DNA from: JBJXGV01 sp046160485
GTDB lineage: Bacteria > Orphanbacterota > Orphanbacteria > JBJXGV01
Reading direction: 5' to 3'
Length of the DNA: 64,000 bases
Assembly: GCA_046160485.1 (NCBI GenBank)
Contig: JBJXGV010000028.1
Coordinates: 124,001 to 188,000, forward strand
Below, in pieces: positions 55,752 through 62,443 of this stretch. The position numbers and the translations under genes were made by a program. Numbering within the stretch: the first letter of the stretch is position 1; each line of letters opens with the position of its first letter. Under the pieces are notes generated by a model, which was given only the letters and a program-made list of their open reading frames with translations, searched no databases and was not told the origin of the DNA.

Positions 55752-56378
55752 ATGGGAGTGATCGCTGGATTCGATCCGGGTGGCCGGCGCGCCTTCGGGT
55801 GGTGCGTCGCCGACGATCGCACCGAGCTTCCGCTGATGGTCCTAGAGTCTGGCATATGCGACTCAGGAGGCGAAGCAGTGGCCGCGGCGCTAAACGCAGT
55901 GCCAAAAGGCACGCCCGTTGCCTGCGCTGCAATCGATGGCCCTCTTGTGTGGTCTCGATCGGGGTCGCGTCGGTGCGACCAGGCCCTTCGCAGAGCGATC
56001 GCAGTTCGTGGCGCTCCGTCGCCGGGAGGTACGGTTCAGGAGGTGAACTCACTCCGAGGCGCGTGCCTGGCGCAGGCCGTGCTGGCGGCCAGTGCGATCC
56101 GCGAAGAACTGCCAGGCTTGCCGATCACTGAGGCCCATCCGAAAGTGCTTCTCTTCCTCCTTGAGCACGCGATACTTGCTGGCATGCTTCGTCTTCGCGA
56201 ACACGCGCGTGACGCGGCCCTGGCGACGATTTCGGGATGGGCAAGCATCCATCAACCGAGCGGATGGTCCGACCTGTACCGAGACGAGCGCAATCTGTAT
56301 CACCTGATCGACGCGCCGGTTTCGTATTGGATGCCAGTGCGAATGGAGCCTCTCTCGCGCCATCCGAGAAGCCGATGA
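55752..56378 (+). CDS. DUF429-like RNase H-fold protein
   Basis: A 208-residue protein opening with IAGFDPGGRRAFGWCV, the first strand and Asp of an RNase H-like fold. It continues with AAIDGPLVW and RRCDQALRRA, as in DUF429 predicted nucleases, and a late acidic/His region (TEAHPKVLLFLL). It may be a nuclease or resolvase-like enzyme. GGAG sits 9 bases before the ATG. Its place between the defence operon and a putative restriction-like gene suggests accessory defence cargo. Confidence 0.65.
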   Translation: MGVIAGFDPGGRRAFGWCVADDRTELPLMVLESGICDSGGEAVAAALNAVPKGTPVACAAIDGPLVWSRSGSRRCDQALRRAIAVRGAPSPGGTVQEVNSLRGACLAQAVLAASAIREELPGLPITEAHPKVLLFLLEHAILAGMLRLREHARDAALATISGWASIHQPSGWSDLYRDERNLYHLIDAPVSYWMPVRMEPLSRHPRSR

Positions 56379-56487
56379 ACCCGAATGCTCAACGCAATCC
56401 CGAGACCGGATAACGAGGGCGTGCCTGAAACAGCGTTTCACGCTGGGGCTGAATCTCTTCGTTGTTCCGATCGACCTGGAGGGCATC

Positions 56488-57312
56488 ATGTACGTGATGG
56501 TGACGACCTGGAAGGGCCACTGGGACCGCATTCACAACCGACAGACCTCATTCGTCAACGGAATGATTCATCTCCCGTCGCCTACAAACGGAGTCGAGAC
56601 GCTCTTCATAAAGCGTGACGAGGCGCGCCGTGTCGAGAAAGCGTGGTTCGGGCACATCGACGCCATCAATCGGCAGACAGAGAAGACCCATTTCGAAGTG
56701 CATCTCGACCGAGAGGCAGTGCGCGCAGATTGGAGCGAATACGAGAACCTCGACTCTGGATGGCACGAAGTAAGCGCGCCAGCGGGCGGCTCTACAGGGG
56801 TCACACACTCTGCCGATGCTCCGCTCCGCCCTCCGTTCTTCAATACGATGGCGACCACGACTGACTTTAGGGAGTTTGAGGATCTTTGTTGGAAGCTGCT
56901 TCGTGTGATCGGCATTCATTGTGCGTATCGGTTTCCCCCTGAGGACCAAGCCGGTAGAGCAGATGGCTTCTTCAAGTTCGGGAATCTCGCAGTCATCTAC
57001 GACGCGACGCTTTCCTCGAACTTTGAGGAAGGGAAGCGGCAGCAGATCCAGAACTACTGCAACTCGCTTCTCACCGGCACGCTTGAGATCGCGCCAATGA
57101 TCACCGAGAACGTGGCATCCCATCAGAAGCAGGTGTGGGTGATCACACGGGGCAGGACGAGAAACCTCTGGACACTTGGAGGAGTCGGTAGCGTTGCGGT
57201 GAAGGAGGTCGCGGTGGGTGATCTGGAACGCATCTACGTCAAGCGCTTGGTCTCGCCGCTTCTCACGGAGGAGGCCCTTCAGAACCTACTCCGCAACCTG
57301 GGGCAGCCATAG
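56488..57312 (+). CDS. Unknown protein with possible Mrr-like nuclease domain
   Basis: A 274-residue protein. The N-terminal half (VTTWKGHWDRIHNRQTSFVN) is unrecognised. The C-terminal half (FEDLCWKLLRVIG, then GRADGFF and LAVIYDAT) follows the layout of Mrr-type PD-(D/E)xK nucleases, but the catalytic lysine position appears to be Thr. It may be inactive, use another residue, or not be a nuclease. Codons upstream of ATG 56488 read protein-like (LNLFVVPIDLEGI), so the true N-terminus may be longer or lost. Confidence 0.55.
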   Translation: MYVMVTTWKGHWDRIHNRQTSFVNGMIHLPSPTNGVETLFIKRDEARRVEKAWFGHIDAINRQTEKTHFEVHLDREAVRADWSEYENLDSGWHEVSAPAGGSTGVTHSADAPLRPPFFNTMATTTDFREFEDLCWKLLRVIGIHCAYRFPPEDQAGRADGFFKFGNLAVIYDATLSSNFEEGKRQQIQNYCNSLLTGTLEIAPMITENVASHQKQVWVITRGRTRNLWTLGGVGSVAVKEVAVGDLERIYVKRLVSPLLTEEALQNLLRNLGQP

Positions 57313-57802
57313 AACCCACGCGTGGCAAGTCCCTTGGTGTGGGAGGGCGTTCTGGGGCCGGCCCTTAGCGTTCAGACATGTTGTCGTCGAAGGCGGGGAT
57401 GAGGGCCAGAACCGGACGGACTAGCCGTGCGAAGCGACCGTTCATTGAGTAACGGCCGAGGCAGCCACCTGCAGGGACCCGACCGTGTCGGCATTCACCA
57501 TCTCCCCCCGGCTGCAGAGGGACCCAACCGCGACCGCCGCCGGCGTGGGCAACGGGGGGGGCTTCGCCGCGCGCACGCTCGCCAGTTCACCGAGGGCCCC
57601 GTCGCTCCGGCTCCGAACATCAGTCGTTCCGCGACAATCTTGCGAGGCGATCGCGCCCGCCGCGCAGGGTGTTCGTGAAGGCGTCATCCACGCCCGCTAG
57701 CCGAGCCACTCCGCGCGCGCCATCATGCCGTGGCATTCGGAGCAACCGCCGGCGGGAGCGCCCACTCGCGTACAAAAACCGGTCCCTTTTTGTAAAAGGA
57801 TG
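57313..57802. other. 490-base region without a recognisable gene
   Basis: Short overlapping open frames occur on both strands but lack ribosome sites and family features. The only clear structure is the inverted repeat CCTTTT-TGT-AAAAGG at 57785-57799, next to the recombinase promoter. Confidence 0.4.
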
Positions 57803-57838
57803 TTGACGCCCAGAGTGCACCATAGTACCTTGGTACTA
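57803..57838 (+). promoter_or_regulatory. Recombinase promoter with overlapping operator palindrome
   Basis: TTGACG (57803-57808), 17 bases, TACCTT (57826-57831). The perfect palindrome TAGTACC-TT-GGTACTA (57823-57838) covers the -10 box, and an offset near-palindrome ACCTTGGT/ACTAAGGT spans 57827-57842. This layout suggests repression, perhaps by the ribbon-helix-helix protein encoded downstream. Confidence 0.6.
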
Positions 57839-57877
57839 AGGTAACAAGGACACCGCGTCCGAGAAAGGGGCCACGCC

Positions 57878-58624
57878 GTGAAGGTCTTCGGTTACGTTCG
57901 AGTTTCAAGCGAGGAACAAGCATCGAGGGGGCATTCGCTCGACGCCCAGGAGGAAAAGGTCCGGCTCTATTGCCGGCTCCACGATCTCGAGCTTGTCGAG
58001 ATGATCCGCGACGCTGGGGTTTCCGCGAAAAGTCTCAAGCGGCCGGGAATGGCGCGGGCGCTCGAGGGCTTGCGCGCCGGCGAAGCGGCCGGGCTCGTCG
58101 TCGTGAAGCTCGACCGTCTCTCGCGAAGCGTCCGGGACTGGGCGCACCTCATCGAAACGTACTTCAGCGAGCGCGCGGGCTTCGGGCTTCTCTCGGTGGA
58201 GGATTCAATCGACACGAGGACTGCCGGTGGACGCCTCGTCTTGCACGTCCTCGCAGCCGTGTCGCAGTGGGAGCGCGAAGCGATCGGAGAACGTACCCGT
58301 TCTGTGCTCCGTCACAAGGCAGCGAAGGGCGAGCCCGTTTCACGAGCGCCCCGAGGCCTTCGCATAGCAGGGAAGGGGCTCGCGACCGATCTTACGAGCG
58401 ATGGTCTCCGGATCGTTGTTCGAGCGCGTGAGCTTCGTGCTGACGGTTTCACGTTTCAGGAGATTGCAGAGGCGCTCGCGGCAGAGGGATTCCGGCCCGA
58501 GCGCGGCCGACAATTCTATCCTTCGAGCGTCCGTTACATTCTCCGCAACCCGAGGCTCGTGCTCAGCGCCGCGTCTGGCACGCCGGAGTCGAGAGTTGTG
58601 GGCATAGGAGGGCATAGCGCGTGA
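57878..58624 (+). CDS. Small serine recombinase (resolvase/invertase family)
   Basis: A 248-residue site-specific recombinase. The N-terminal catalytic domain shows YVRVSSEEQ with the nucleophilic serine near residue 10, SLDAQ, LDRLSRS and AVSQWEREAIGERT. The C-terminal part (FTFQEIAEALAAEGFRPE) is a helix-turn-helix or short Recombinase domain. GTG 57878 has AAAGGGG upstream. It overlaps the next gene by GTGA. It is a second recombinase besides the tyrosine integrase, and may resolve dimers or invert a segment. Confidence 0.93.
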   Translation: MKVFGYVRVSSEEQASRGHSLDAQEEKVRLYCRLHDLELVEMIRDAGVSAKSLKRPGMARALEGLRAGEAAGLVVVKLDRLSRSVRDWAHLIETYFSERAGFGLLSVEDSIDTRTAGGRLVLHVLAAVSQWEREAIGERTRSVLRHKAAKGEPVSRAPRGLRIAGKGLATDLTSDGLRIVVRARELRADGFTFQEIAEALAAEGFRPERGRQFYPSSVRYILRNPRLVLSAASGTPESRVVGIGGHSA

Positions 58625-58842
58625 AACGAGAGAAGAGGGGAGCCGCCACAATCCGAGAACGGCAGAGCCGCACACCTGTCGTCGCGGAGACTCCGAGGGG
58701 GCGACCGACCCGCCTCGCGGTATACGTCTCGCCCGAACTTTTCCGACGCGCGAAGATCGCCGCCGCGACGCGAGGGACAACACTCTCGGCACTCGTTACC
58801 GAGGGACTTGAGGCGATCCTTCCGTCGCGGGACACGACGTAG
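58621..58842 (+). CDS. Ribbon-helix-helix DNA-binding protein
   Basis: A 73-residue protein with a basic N-terminus and a C-terminal core RLAVYVSPELFRRAKIAAATRGTTLSALVTEGL, shortened here to its key pieces: strand RLAVYV, helix PELFRRAKIAA, helix LSALVTEGL. This is the CopG/ParG-type fold. It is translationally coupled to the recombinase, so autoregulation at the 57823 palindrome or a partition-like role is likely. Confidence 0.75.
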   Translation: MKREKRGAATIRERQSRTPVVAETPRGRPTRLAVYVSPELFRRAKIAAATRGTTLSALVTEGLEAILPSRDTT

Positions 58843-58912
58843 CGCAAATATTTTTGTCTGCCTACAAATTCCCCTAGCGGATCGCTTCCGGGGAAGTCTA
58901 TCCTGACTGCCC

Positions 58913-59404
58913 GTGAAGCCCACTCCACGAGGCAAGGCGGCAATGATTCCGGCGGGAATGCTATCTACTACTTCCGCCGCGAAGGTGTGCGGACTCCCTT
59001 CAAAGACGTTGCGTCGATGGATCGAACGCGAGGCCCTTCGCCCCGATCCGCTGCTCGGCGAGAAACGCGGCCGACTGTGGGCGTGGTCCCTCGAGGACAT
59101 CGTCGCCGCACGCACGATCGCTGCTCTGTACGCGGCCGGGGCTCACCCTCGCGCCATTCGACGCGCCGTCGCTAAAATCAACCGCGCAGGCGAATCACTC
59201 GCAAGTGCGCGGCTATGGTGGAGCGGTGGTGACGTTGTGCGACTCGTTTCGACTCCCGACGAAGAAACTCACCTCGTTGAATCGCTGCTTCGCCGTCCTG
59301 GACAACTTGGTTATTTGCTCGTGTTGGGCGACTGGGCAAACGAAGCGCAGCGCGCGGCGCGCCGGCTCGGCTTTGACCTCGCGCTTCGGAGGGCGCGCGG
59401 ATGA
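58913..59404 (+). CDS. MerR-type helix-turn-helix protein
   Basis: A 163-residue protein with an N-terminal winged helix (TSAAKVCGLPSKTLRRWIE) and a WSLEDIVAARTIAALYAAG helix following, as in MerR/HTH_17 regulators. The C-terminal half is not recognised. It may begin at GTG 58913 or ATG 58943; the latter has AAGGCGG nearby. It overlaps the next gene by ATGA. Probably a regulator of element genes. Confidence 0.7.
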   Translation: MKPTPRGKAAMIPAGMLSTTSAAKVCGLPSKTLRRWIEREALRPDPLLGEKRGRLWAWSLEDIVAARTIAALYAAGAHPRAIRRAVAKINRAGESLASARLWWSGGDVVRLVSTPDEETHLVESLLRRPGQLGYLLVLGDWANEAQRAARRLGFDLALRRARG

Positions 59405-59967
59405 TCGACGCGCGCTCTGACGAAGAGGTGGAACGGACGATGGCCCACGTGTTCGGCTCCGAGACAAAGTGTCGGAAGCTCGCGCATGTTCTCCGTTCCG
59501 AGCCCATCGAGGTGCTGGAAAGACTTGCTCGAACGTTCTATGCGCTCGAGCGTAGCGAAAGGCACCGGTTGCGCCGAGCGATCGCAGGCGCGTACGCGCG
59601 AGTTGCGCTTGTCGCACTCACGGTTGTCGAGCATGACGGCGCGAAGCGTGATATCGATATCGTCTTCGGCATCGTGATGCGACGCTCGCTTGGCCGATTG
59701 CTAGCTTTCGTCGCCGCGCTTGCTCACGCACTCTTTGGATTTCTCGTTGAGCTTCGGCGCCGGGCGCCAAGTCGCATGGCGAATGCAGTGAAGTTCTCGG
59801 TCGTGCGGTTCCTCGAGTTACGGCGCGCGATCGGTCCACCGCGTTCGTTGGCATTGTTTCAGTCACACTTCAACAAGGCTCCGCCCGCGCGTTGCTCCCT
59901 TCGGTCCGTGGTATTCCGAGGGGTGCATCCGGCACGGGCGTGCCGAGGGAGGACTTCATTCGGCTGA
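59401..59967 (+). CDS. Unknown protein coupled to the MerR-like gene
   Basis: A 188-residue protein, mostly helical with many Arg and a moderately hydrophobic stretch (LGRLLAFVAALAHALFGFLV, about residues 97-116) that may be a membrane segment. The family is not recognised. The ATG overlaps the upstream stop. The last 50 residues are low in pattern, and the true end could be affected by a frameshift. Confidence 0.5.
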   Translation: MIDARSDEEVERTMAHVFGSETKCRKLAHVLRSEPIEVLERLARTFYALERSERHRLRRAIAGAYARVALVALTVVEHDGAKRDIDIVFGIVMRRSLGRLLAFVAALAHALFGFLVELRRRAPSRMANAVKFSVVRFLELRRAIGPPRSLALFQSHFNKAPPARCSLRSVVFRGVHPARACRGRTSFG

Positions 59968-60046
59968 CGTCGCGTCGCGGATCACTTGCATAGGAATCGG
60001 AACCACGTAAGAGCGCCCCAGCATCGGCGCTCAGGGAGTGCGAGAG

Positions 60047-60145
60047 ATGCACAACAAATACTTCGGCGGACGTGGGATTGGAGGGAGCCCGAGAACGGTC
60101 TGGGCCCCGCCGATCTACAAACCGACGAGGCCCAGAGGACGTTGA
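60047..60145 (+). CDS. Possible 32-residue peptide
   Basis: A Gly, Pro and Tyr-rich peptide (MHNKYFGGRGIGG then WAPPIYKPTRP) with AGGGAG about 8 bases upstream of the ATG. It resembles no known family. It is listed because the spacing and composition are better than chance in a 264-base gap, but it could be noise. Confidence 0.3.
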   Translation: MHNKYFGGRGIGGSPRTVWAPPIYKPTRPRGR

Positions 60146-60164
60146 CGAACGAAAGACCGGCGCA

Positions 60165-60211
60165 CCGGTAAGACTACCGGCGGCCTTCTCGCGCGTCAAC
60201 GGTAACGTTGA
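60165..60211. promoter_or_regulatory. Two adjacent palindromes before the excisionase-integrase operon
   Basis: CCGGTA-AGAC-TACCGG at 60165-60180 and TCAACG-GTAA-CGTTGA at 60196-60211, followed by GAGGAGG at 60217. Both are perfect 6 bp arms. They may be operators for an element repressor, or attenuating hairpins. Confidence 0.45.
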
Positions 60212-60231
60212 TCTACGAGGAGGTATTGACC

Positions 60232-60483
60232 GTGAATGTCCCTCTCGAAGTGCTGCCGGCTCCCGGCAGGCATTCCCTCGACACCGGCAACGTGCCGGAA
60301 TGCACTTGCACCGATGACGAATTGATCGCAGCGGCGCGGCAGTCGGTCTGTGCGCTAGGCGCCCCGATTCTCGAACTCGCGAGACGCTACGGCGCCCAAC
60401 ACGTCGTCAATCATCTCGTGAACGCCGCCGCCGCAGTTGATGATCTCCTCGATGCTGTTTCAGAGGAGGTGCGCGGTGGGTGA
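60232..60483 (+). CDS. Small unknown protein upstream of the excisionase
   Basis: An 83-residue protein (starts MNVPLEVLPAPGRHSLDTG) with CTC, two helical blocks (LIAAARQSVCALGAPILELA; NHLVNAAAAVDDLLDAV) and no known family. GTG 60232 was chosen because GAGGAGG lies 8 bases upstream; TTG 60226 is an alternative. Overlaps the next gene by eight bases. Confidence 0.6.
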   Translation: MNVPLEVLPAPGRHSLDTGNVPECTCTDDELIAAARQSVCALGAPILELARRYGAQHVVNHLVNAAAAVDDLLDAVSEEVRGG

Positions 60484-60691
60484 AGTAACGACACTTCGCA
60501 GAGACTCGCTGCTAACCGTTCCCGACGTTGCAGCGCGTCTCAGTGTATCTCCGAAGACAGTCTATCGTTGGGCGAAGGCGGGCCGAATTCCGTGCGTCTA
60601 CATCGAAAGTCTGCTTCGCTTCGATCGTGGTGAGATCGACCGATGGATCGCGGCCGGAAAGGAGGGGAAAGGCTCATGCCGCGACGCATGA
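60476..60691 (+). CDS. Excisionase-like HTH_17 protein
   Basis: A 71-residue protein with a MerR-like helix-turn-helix: LLTVPDVAARLSVSPKTVYR, WAKAGRIPCV, RFDRGEIDRWI. This is the usual excisionase/DNA-binding domain encoded just before integrases. GTG 60476 has AGAGGAGG six bases upstream, inside the preceding gene, and it overlaps the integrase start. Confidence 0.82.
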   Translation: MGEVTTLRRDSLLTVPDVAARLSVSPKTVYRWAKAGRIPCVYIESLLRFDRGEIDRWIAAGKEGKGSCRDA

Positions 60692-61635
60692 AAGGCTTGT
60701 TTCAGAGGGGCCAGACTTGGCATGTCCGGCTCTATGAGGATGGCCGAGAACGTTGGGTGAGTCTCGGATCGGACTACCACGAGGCGTGCAGGCGACTCCG
60801 GCGGATTCGCGCCGGCGAATCGCCTCCGTCCTCGACGACCGTTGCCGAGGCCGCCGCGAGGTGGCTCGAGACGCGCATCCGCACGGCGCGAAATGAGAGG
60901 GGGTTAGCTCTCGCGACCGCGAGAGTGAAGCGCTATCTCGCACCAGCGCTCGGATGGATGCTCGTTGAGAGAGTGAAGCGCGAGGATCTCTTGCGGTATC
61001 GACTCTGGATCGAGAAGCAGGCGATCTCGATTCAGACGGTGGCGCACGTTCTCTCGGACGCGCGTTGCCTCTTTCTGTGGTGCGAGGATGCTGGGCTCAT
61101 AGCGAAGGCACCCGTGCCGCGAAAGCTGCTTCCGAAGATTCCGGAGCGTCCGCCCGATCGTCTTTCCGACGAAGAGGTGGAGCGCCTTACCGCACTCCCG
61201 AATCCTCACGGGTTCGTGATTCGGTTGGGCCTCGCAACGGGACTCCGCTGGGGCGAGCTTTGCCGGGCTCAGTCAAGCGATGTAGAGAACGGAATGCTCG
61301 TCGTGAGCCTCACGAAAAGCGGAAAGGTCCGGCGCGTGCCGCTGTCGCCCAAGATACTTCGGGAGATTCGTGGGCGCGTTGGTCGCCTCGTGCCGTACAG
61401 CGCAGAGAGCAAGGGGAGCTTCAACGCAACGATTCGCCGGCTAAGCGGCGTCGAGCGTTTCCACTCGCACCAGCTCCGACACACGTTCGCGTGTCGGTGG
61501 ATCGAGAAGGGGACGTTGCAAGCACTCCAAGAGATTCTCGGCCACGCGAGCATCGAGACGACACAGCGATACGCTCGGCTCTCCGAGACTGCCGTGCGCG
61601 CCGAAGCGACCAAGGTTTTCGGTGCAAGACCGTAG
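60676..61635 (+). CDS. Tyrosine integrase of the element
   Basis: A 319-residue site-specific recombinase. An AP2-like N-terminal region (GLFQRGQTWHVRLYEDG) and a SAM-like core-binding domain precede the catalytic domain with Arg in ATGLRWGEL near residue 191, Lys in LTKSGKVRRVPL, HQLRHTF near 265, a second His in GHASIETTQRYA and its Tyr near 298. ATG 60676 follows GGAGGGGAAAGG. The stop lies inside the right-hand arm-site repeat, 92 bases before the tRNA-Arg gene, so it is the natural agent for integration there. Confidence 0.93.
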   Translation: MPRRMKGLFQRGQTWHVRLYEDGRERWVSLGSDYHEACRRLRRIRAGESPPSSTTVAEAAARWLETRIRTARNERGLALATARVKRYLAPALGWMLVERVKREDLLRYRLWIEKQAISIQTVAHVLSDARCLFLWCEDAGLIAKAPVPRKLLPKIPERPPDRLSDEEVERLTALPNPHGFVIRLGLATGLRWGELCRAQSSDVENGMLVVSLTKSGKVRRVPLSPKILREIRGRVGRLVPYSAESKGSFNATIRRLSGVERFHSHQLRHTFACRWIEKGTLQALQEILGHASIETTQRYARLSETAVRAEATKVFGARP

Positions 61636-61649
61636 CAGAAACCGTAGCA
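61629..61649 (+). repeat. Paired ACCGTAGCA repeats, right end (candidate integrase arm site)
   Basis: Copies at 61629-61637 and 61641-61649, same orientation as the left pair. They overlap the integrase stop codon and end 75 bases before the identical core. Confidence 0.6.
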
Positions 61650-61678
61650 GGGGCCGTTGAGAGGAGGCTCCAAGGTGC

Positions 61679-61767
61679 GCAACACACTTGAAAAAACCGA
61701 AGGGAAACAAGAAGATAGGGCTTATCGCCCCCGTAGCTCAGGTGGATAGAGCACCGGTTTCCTAAAC
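61679..61767 (+). repeat. Right attachment repeat
   Basis: Partner of 30341-30429. The identical 44-base core is 61724-61767, ending in the anticodon stem. The upstream part, with TTGAAA at 61688 and GATAGGG at 61714, carries the presumed tRNA promoter supplied by the element. Confidence 0.9.
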
Positions 61768-61799
61768 CGGTTGCCCAAGTTCGAGTCTTGGCGGGGGCA
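61727..61799 (+). tRNA. tRNA-Arg (anticodon CCT), 5' half from the element
   Basis: A 73-base tRNA. Acceptor GCCCCCG/CGGGGGC, anticodon arm CCGGT-TTCCTAA-ACCGG (CCT), T loop TTCGAGT, discriminator A, CCA not encoded. Its 5' 41 bases lie in the element repeat and its 3' part in chromosomal DNA. Confidence 0.96.
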
Positions 61800-61832
61800 T
61801 TTCTTTCGGTGGTGAAGAAAGGAGCAAACGTG

Positions 61833-62207
61833 ATGGTTCGGAATGTCGACGGCGGCGGGGCGATCGTTGGCGTCACGACGCGCGAGCGAGACGGCGTCTT
61901 GATCATCGATCTCGAAGGGAAGCTCATGGGCGGCGCCGACTCCGATTCGCTGCGCGAGGAGTTCAAGCGCATCGCCGATCGCGGCATCAAGAAGGTCATA
62001 ATCAATCTCGAAGGTGTGCCGTGGATGAACAGCTCCGGCCTCGGAGTTCTTCTGGCCGCATTCATCCAAATCAGGAAAAGCGGGGGAGAAATGCGCTTCC
62101 TCAACACGCAGGAACGCGTCCGCAGCATTCTCACCACGACGAAGCTAGAGAAAATGATCGAAGCGTTCGATAACGAGAATACCGCCCTCGCCAGCTTTCG
62201 CTGCTGA
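61833..62207 (+). CDS. STAS-domain anti-sigma factor antagonist
   Basis: A 124-residue SpoIIAA/RsbV-type protein: TTRERDGVLIIDLEGKLM, INLEGVPWMNSSGLGVLLAA with the phosphorylatable Ser in NSSGLG, and a C-terminal helix. It binds anti-sigma kinases when unphosphorylated. AAAGGAG 8 bases upstream favours ATG 61833; GTG 61830 is also possible. No kinase partner is visible here. Confidence 0.92.
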   Translation: MVRNVDGGGAIVGVTTRERDGVLIIDLEGKLMGGADSDSLREEFKRIADRGIKKVIINLEGVPWMNSSGLGVLLAAFIQIRKSGGEMRFLNTQERVRSILTTTKLEKMIEAFDNENTALASFRC

Positions 62208-62221
62208 AAGGAGGACCGCGT

Positions 62222-62443
62222 ATCTCGGAGAGGCAAGTCGCCGCGCTGGTTGATCTCGTCGTGACGGCGGCGCTCTTCGTTCTCTTGATCGTGGCGTTCG
62301 TTCGATTCTTTCAGGTCTTTGCTTCACCCGGACTGACCGTCACGCGGTTCGCCTTCCTCCCCGTTGGACTTGCCGCCGGCGCCGGTTACGCCGCGTTTCG
62401 CGGCTGGCGCGCCTACAAGAGGTTTCGCGACACGACACGATGA
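62222..62443 (+). CDS. Small two-segment membrane protein, perhaps with an AUC start
   Basis: A short protein with two hydrophobic segments (AALFVLLIVAFVRFF and FAFLPVGLAAGAGYAAF) and a basic tail. The first conventional start is GTG 62261 (60 residues). However, a perfect AAAGGAGG lies at 62208-62214 just after the STAS stop, seven bases before an in-frame ATC at 62222. From there the frame reads ISERQVAALVDLV, a plausible amphipathic beginning of a 73-residue form. It overlaps the diguanylate cyclase by ATGA. Confidence 0.55.
   Translation: MSERQVAALVDLVVTAALFVLLIVAFVRFFQVFASPGLTVTRFAFLPVGLAAGAGYAAFRGWRAYKRFRDTTR

Larger units (their letters stand above)
30430..61767 (+). mobile_element. 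31.3 kb integrative element in tRNA-Arg carrying a defence operon
   Basis: The boundaries are the two att repeats. A P4-type primase-helicase lies at the left end, and an excisionase and tyrosine integrase at the right end next to the intact tRNA. Paired ACCGTAGCA repeats lie just inside both ends. The interior holds a 20 kb defence-like operon, two small minus-strand genes, a serine recombinase with a ribbon-helix-helix protein, and unknowns. No phage structural, lysis, relaxase or mating-pair genes were recognised, so it may be a satellite or need helper functions. Confidence 0.88.

Noticed and set aside
57427..57700. Short overlapping open frames on both strands before the recombinase
   Set aside because: No start signals, no recognisable domain and GC-driven codon content.
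30430..61767. Calling the element a complete prophage or conjugative element
   Set aside because: No capsid, portal, terminase, tail, lysis, relaxase or type IV secretion genes were recognised.
61788..61832. Longer start for the STAS protein inside tRNA-Arg
   Set aside because: It would start within the tRNA 3' end; AAAGGAG directs initiation to 61833.
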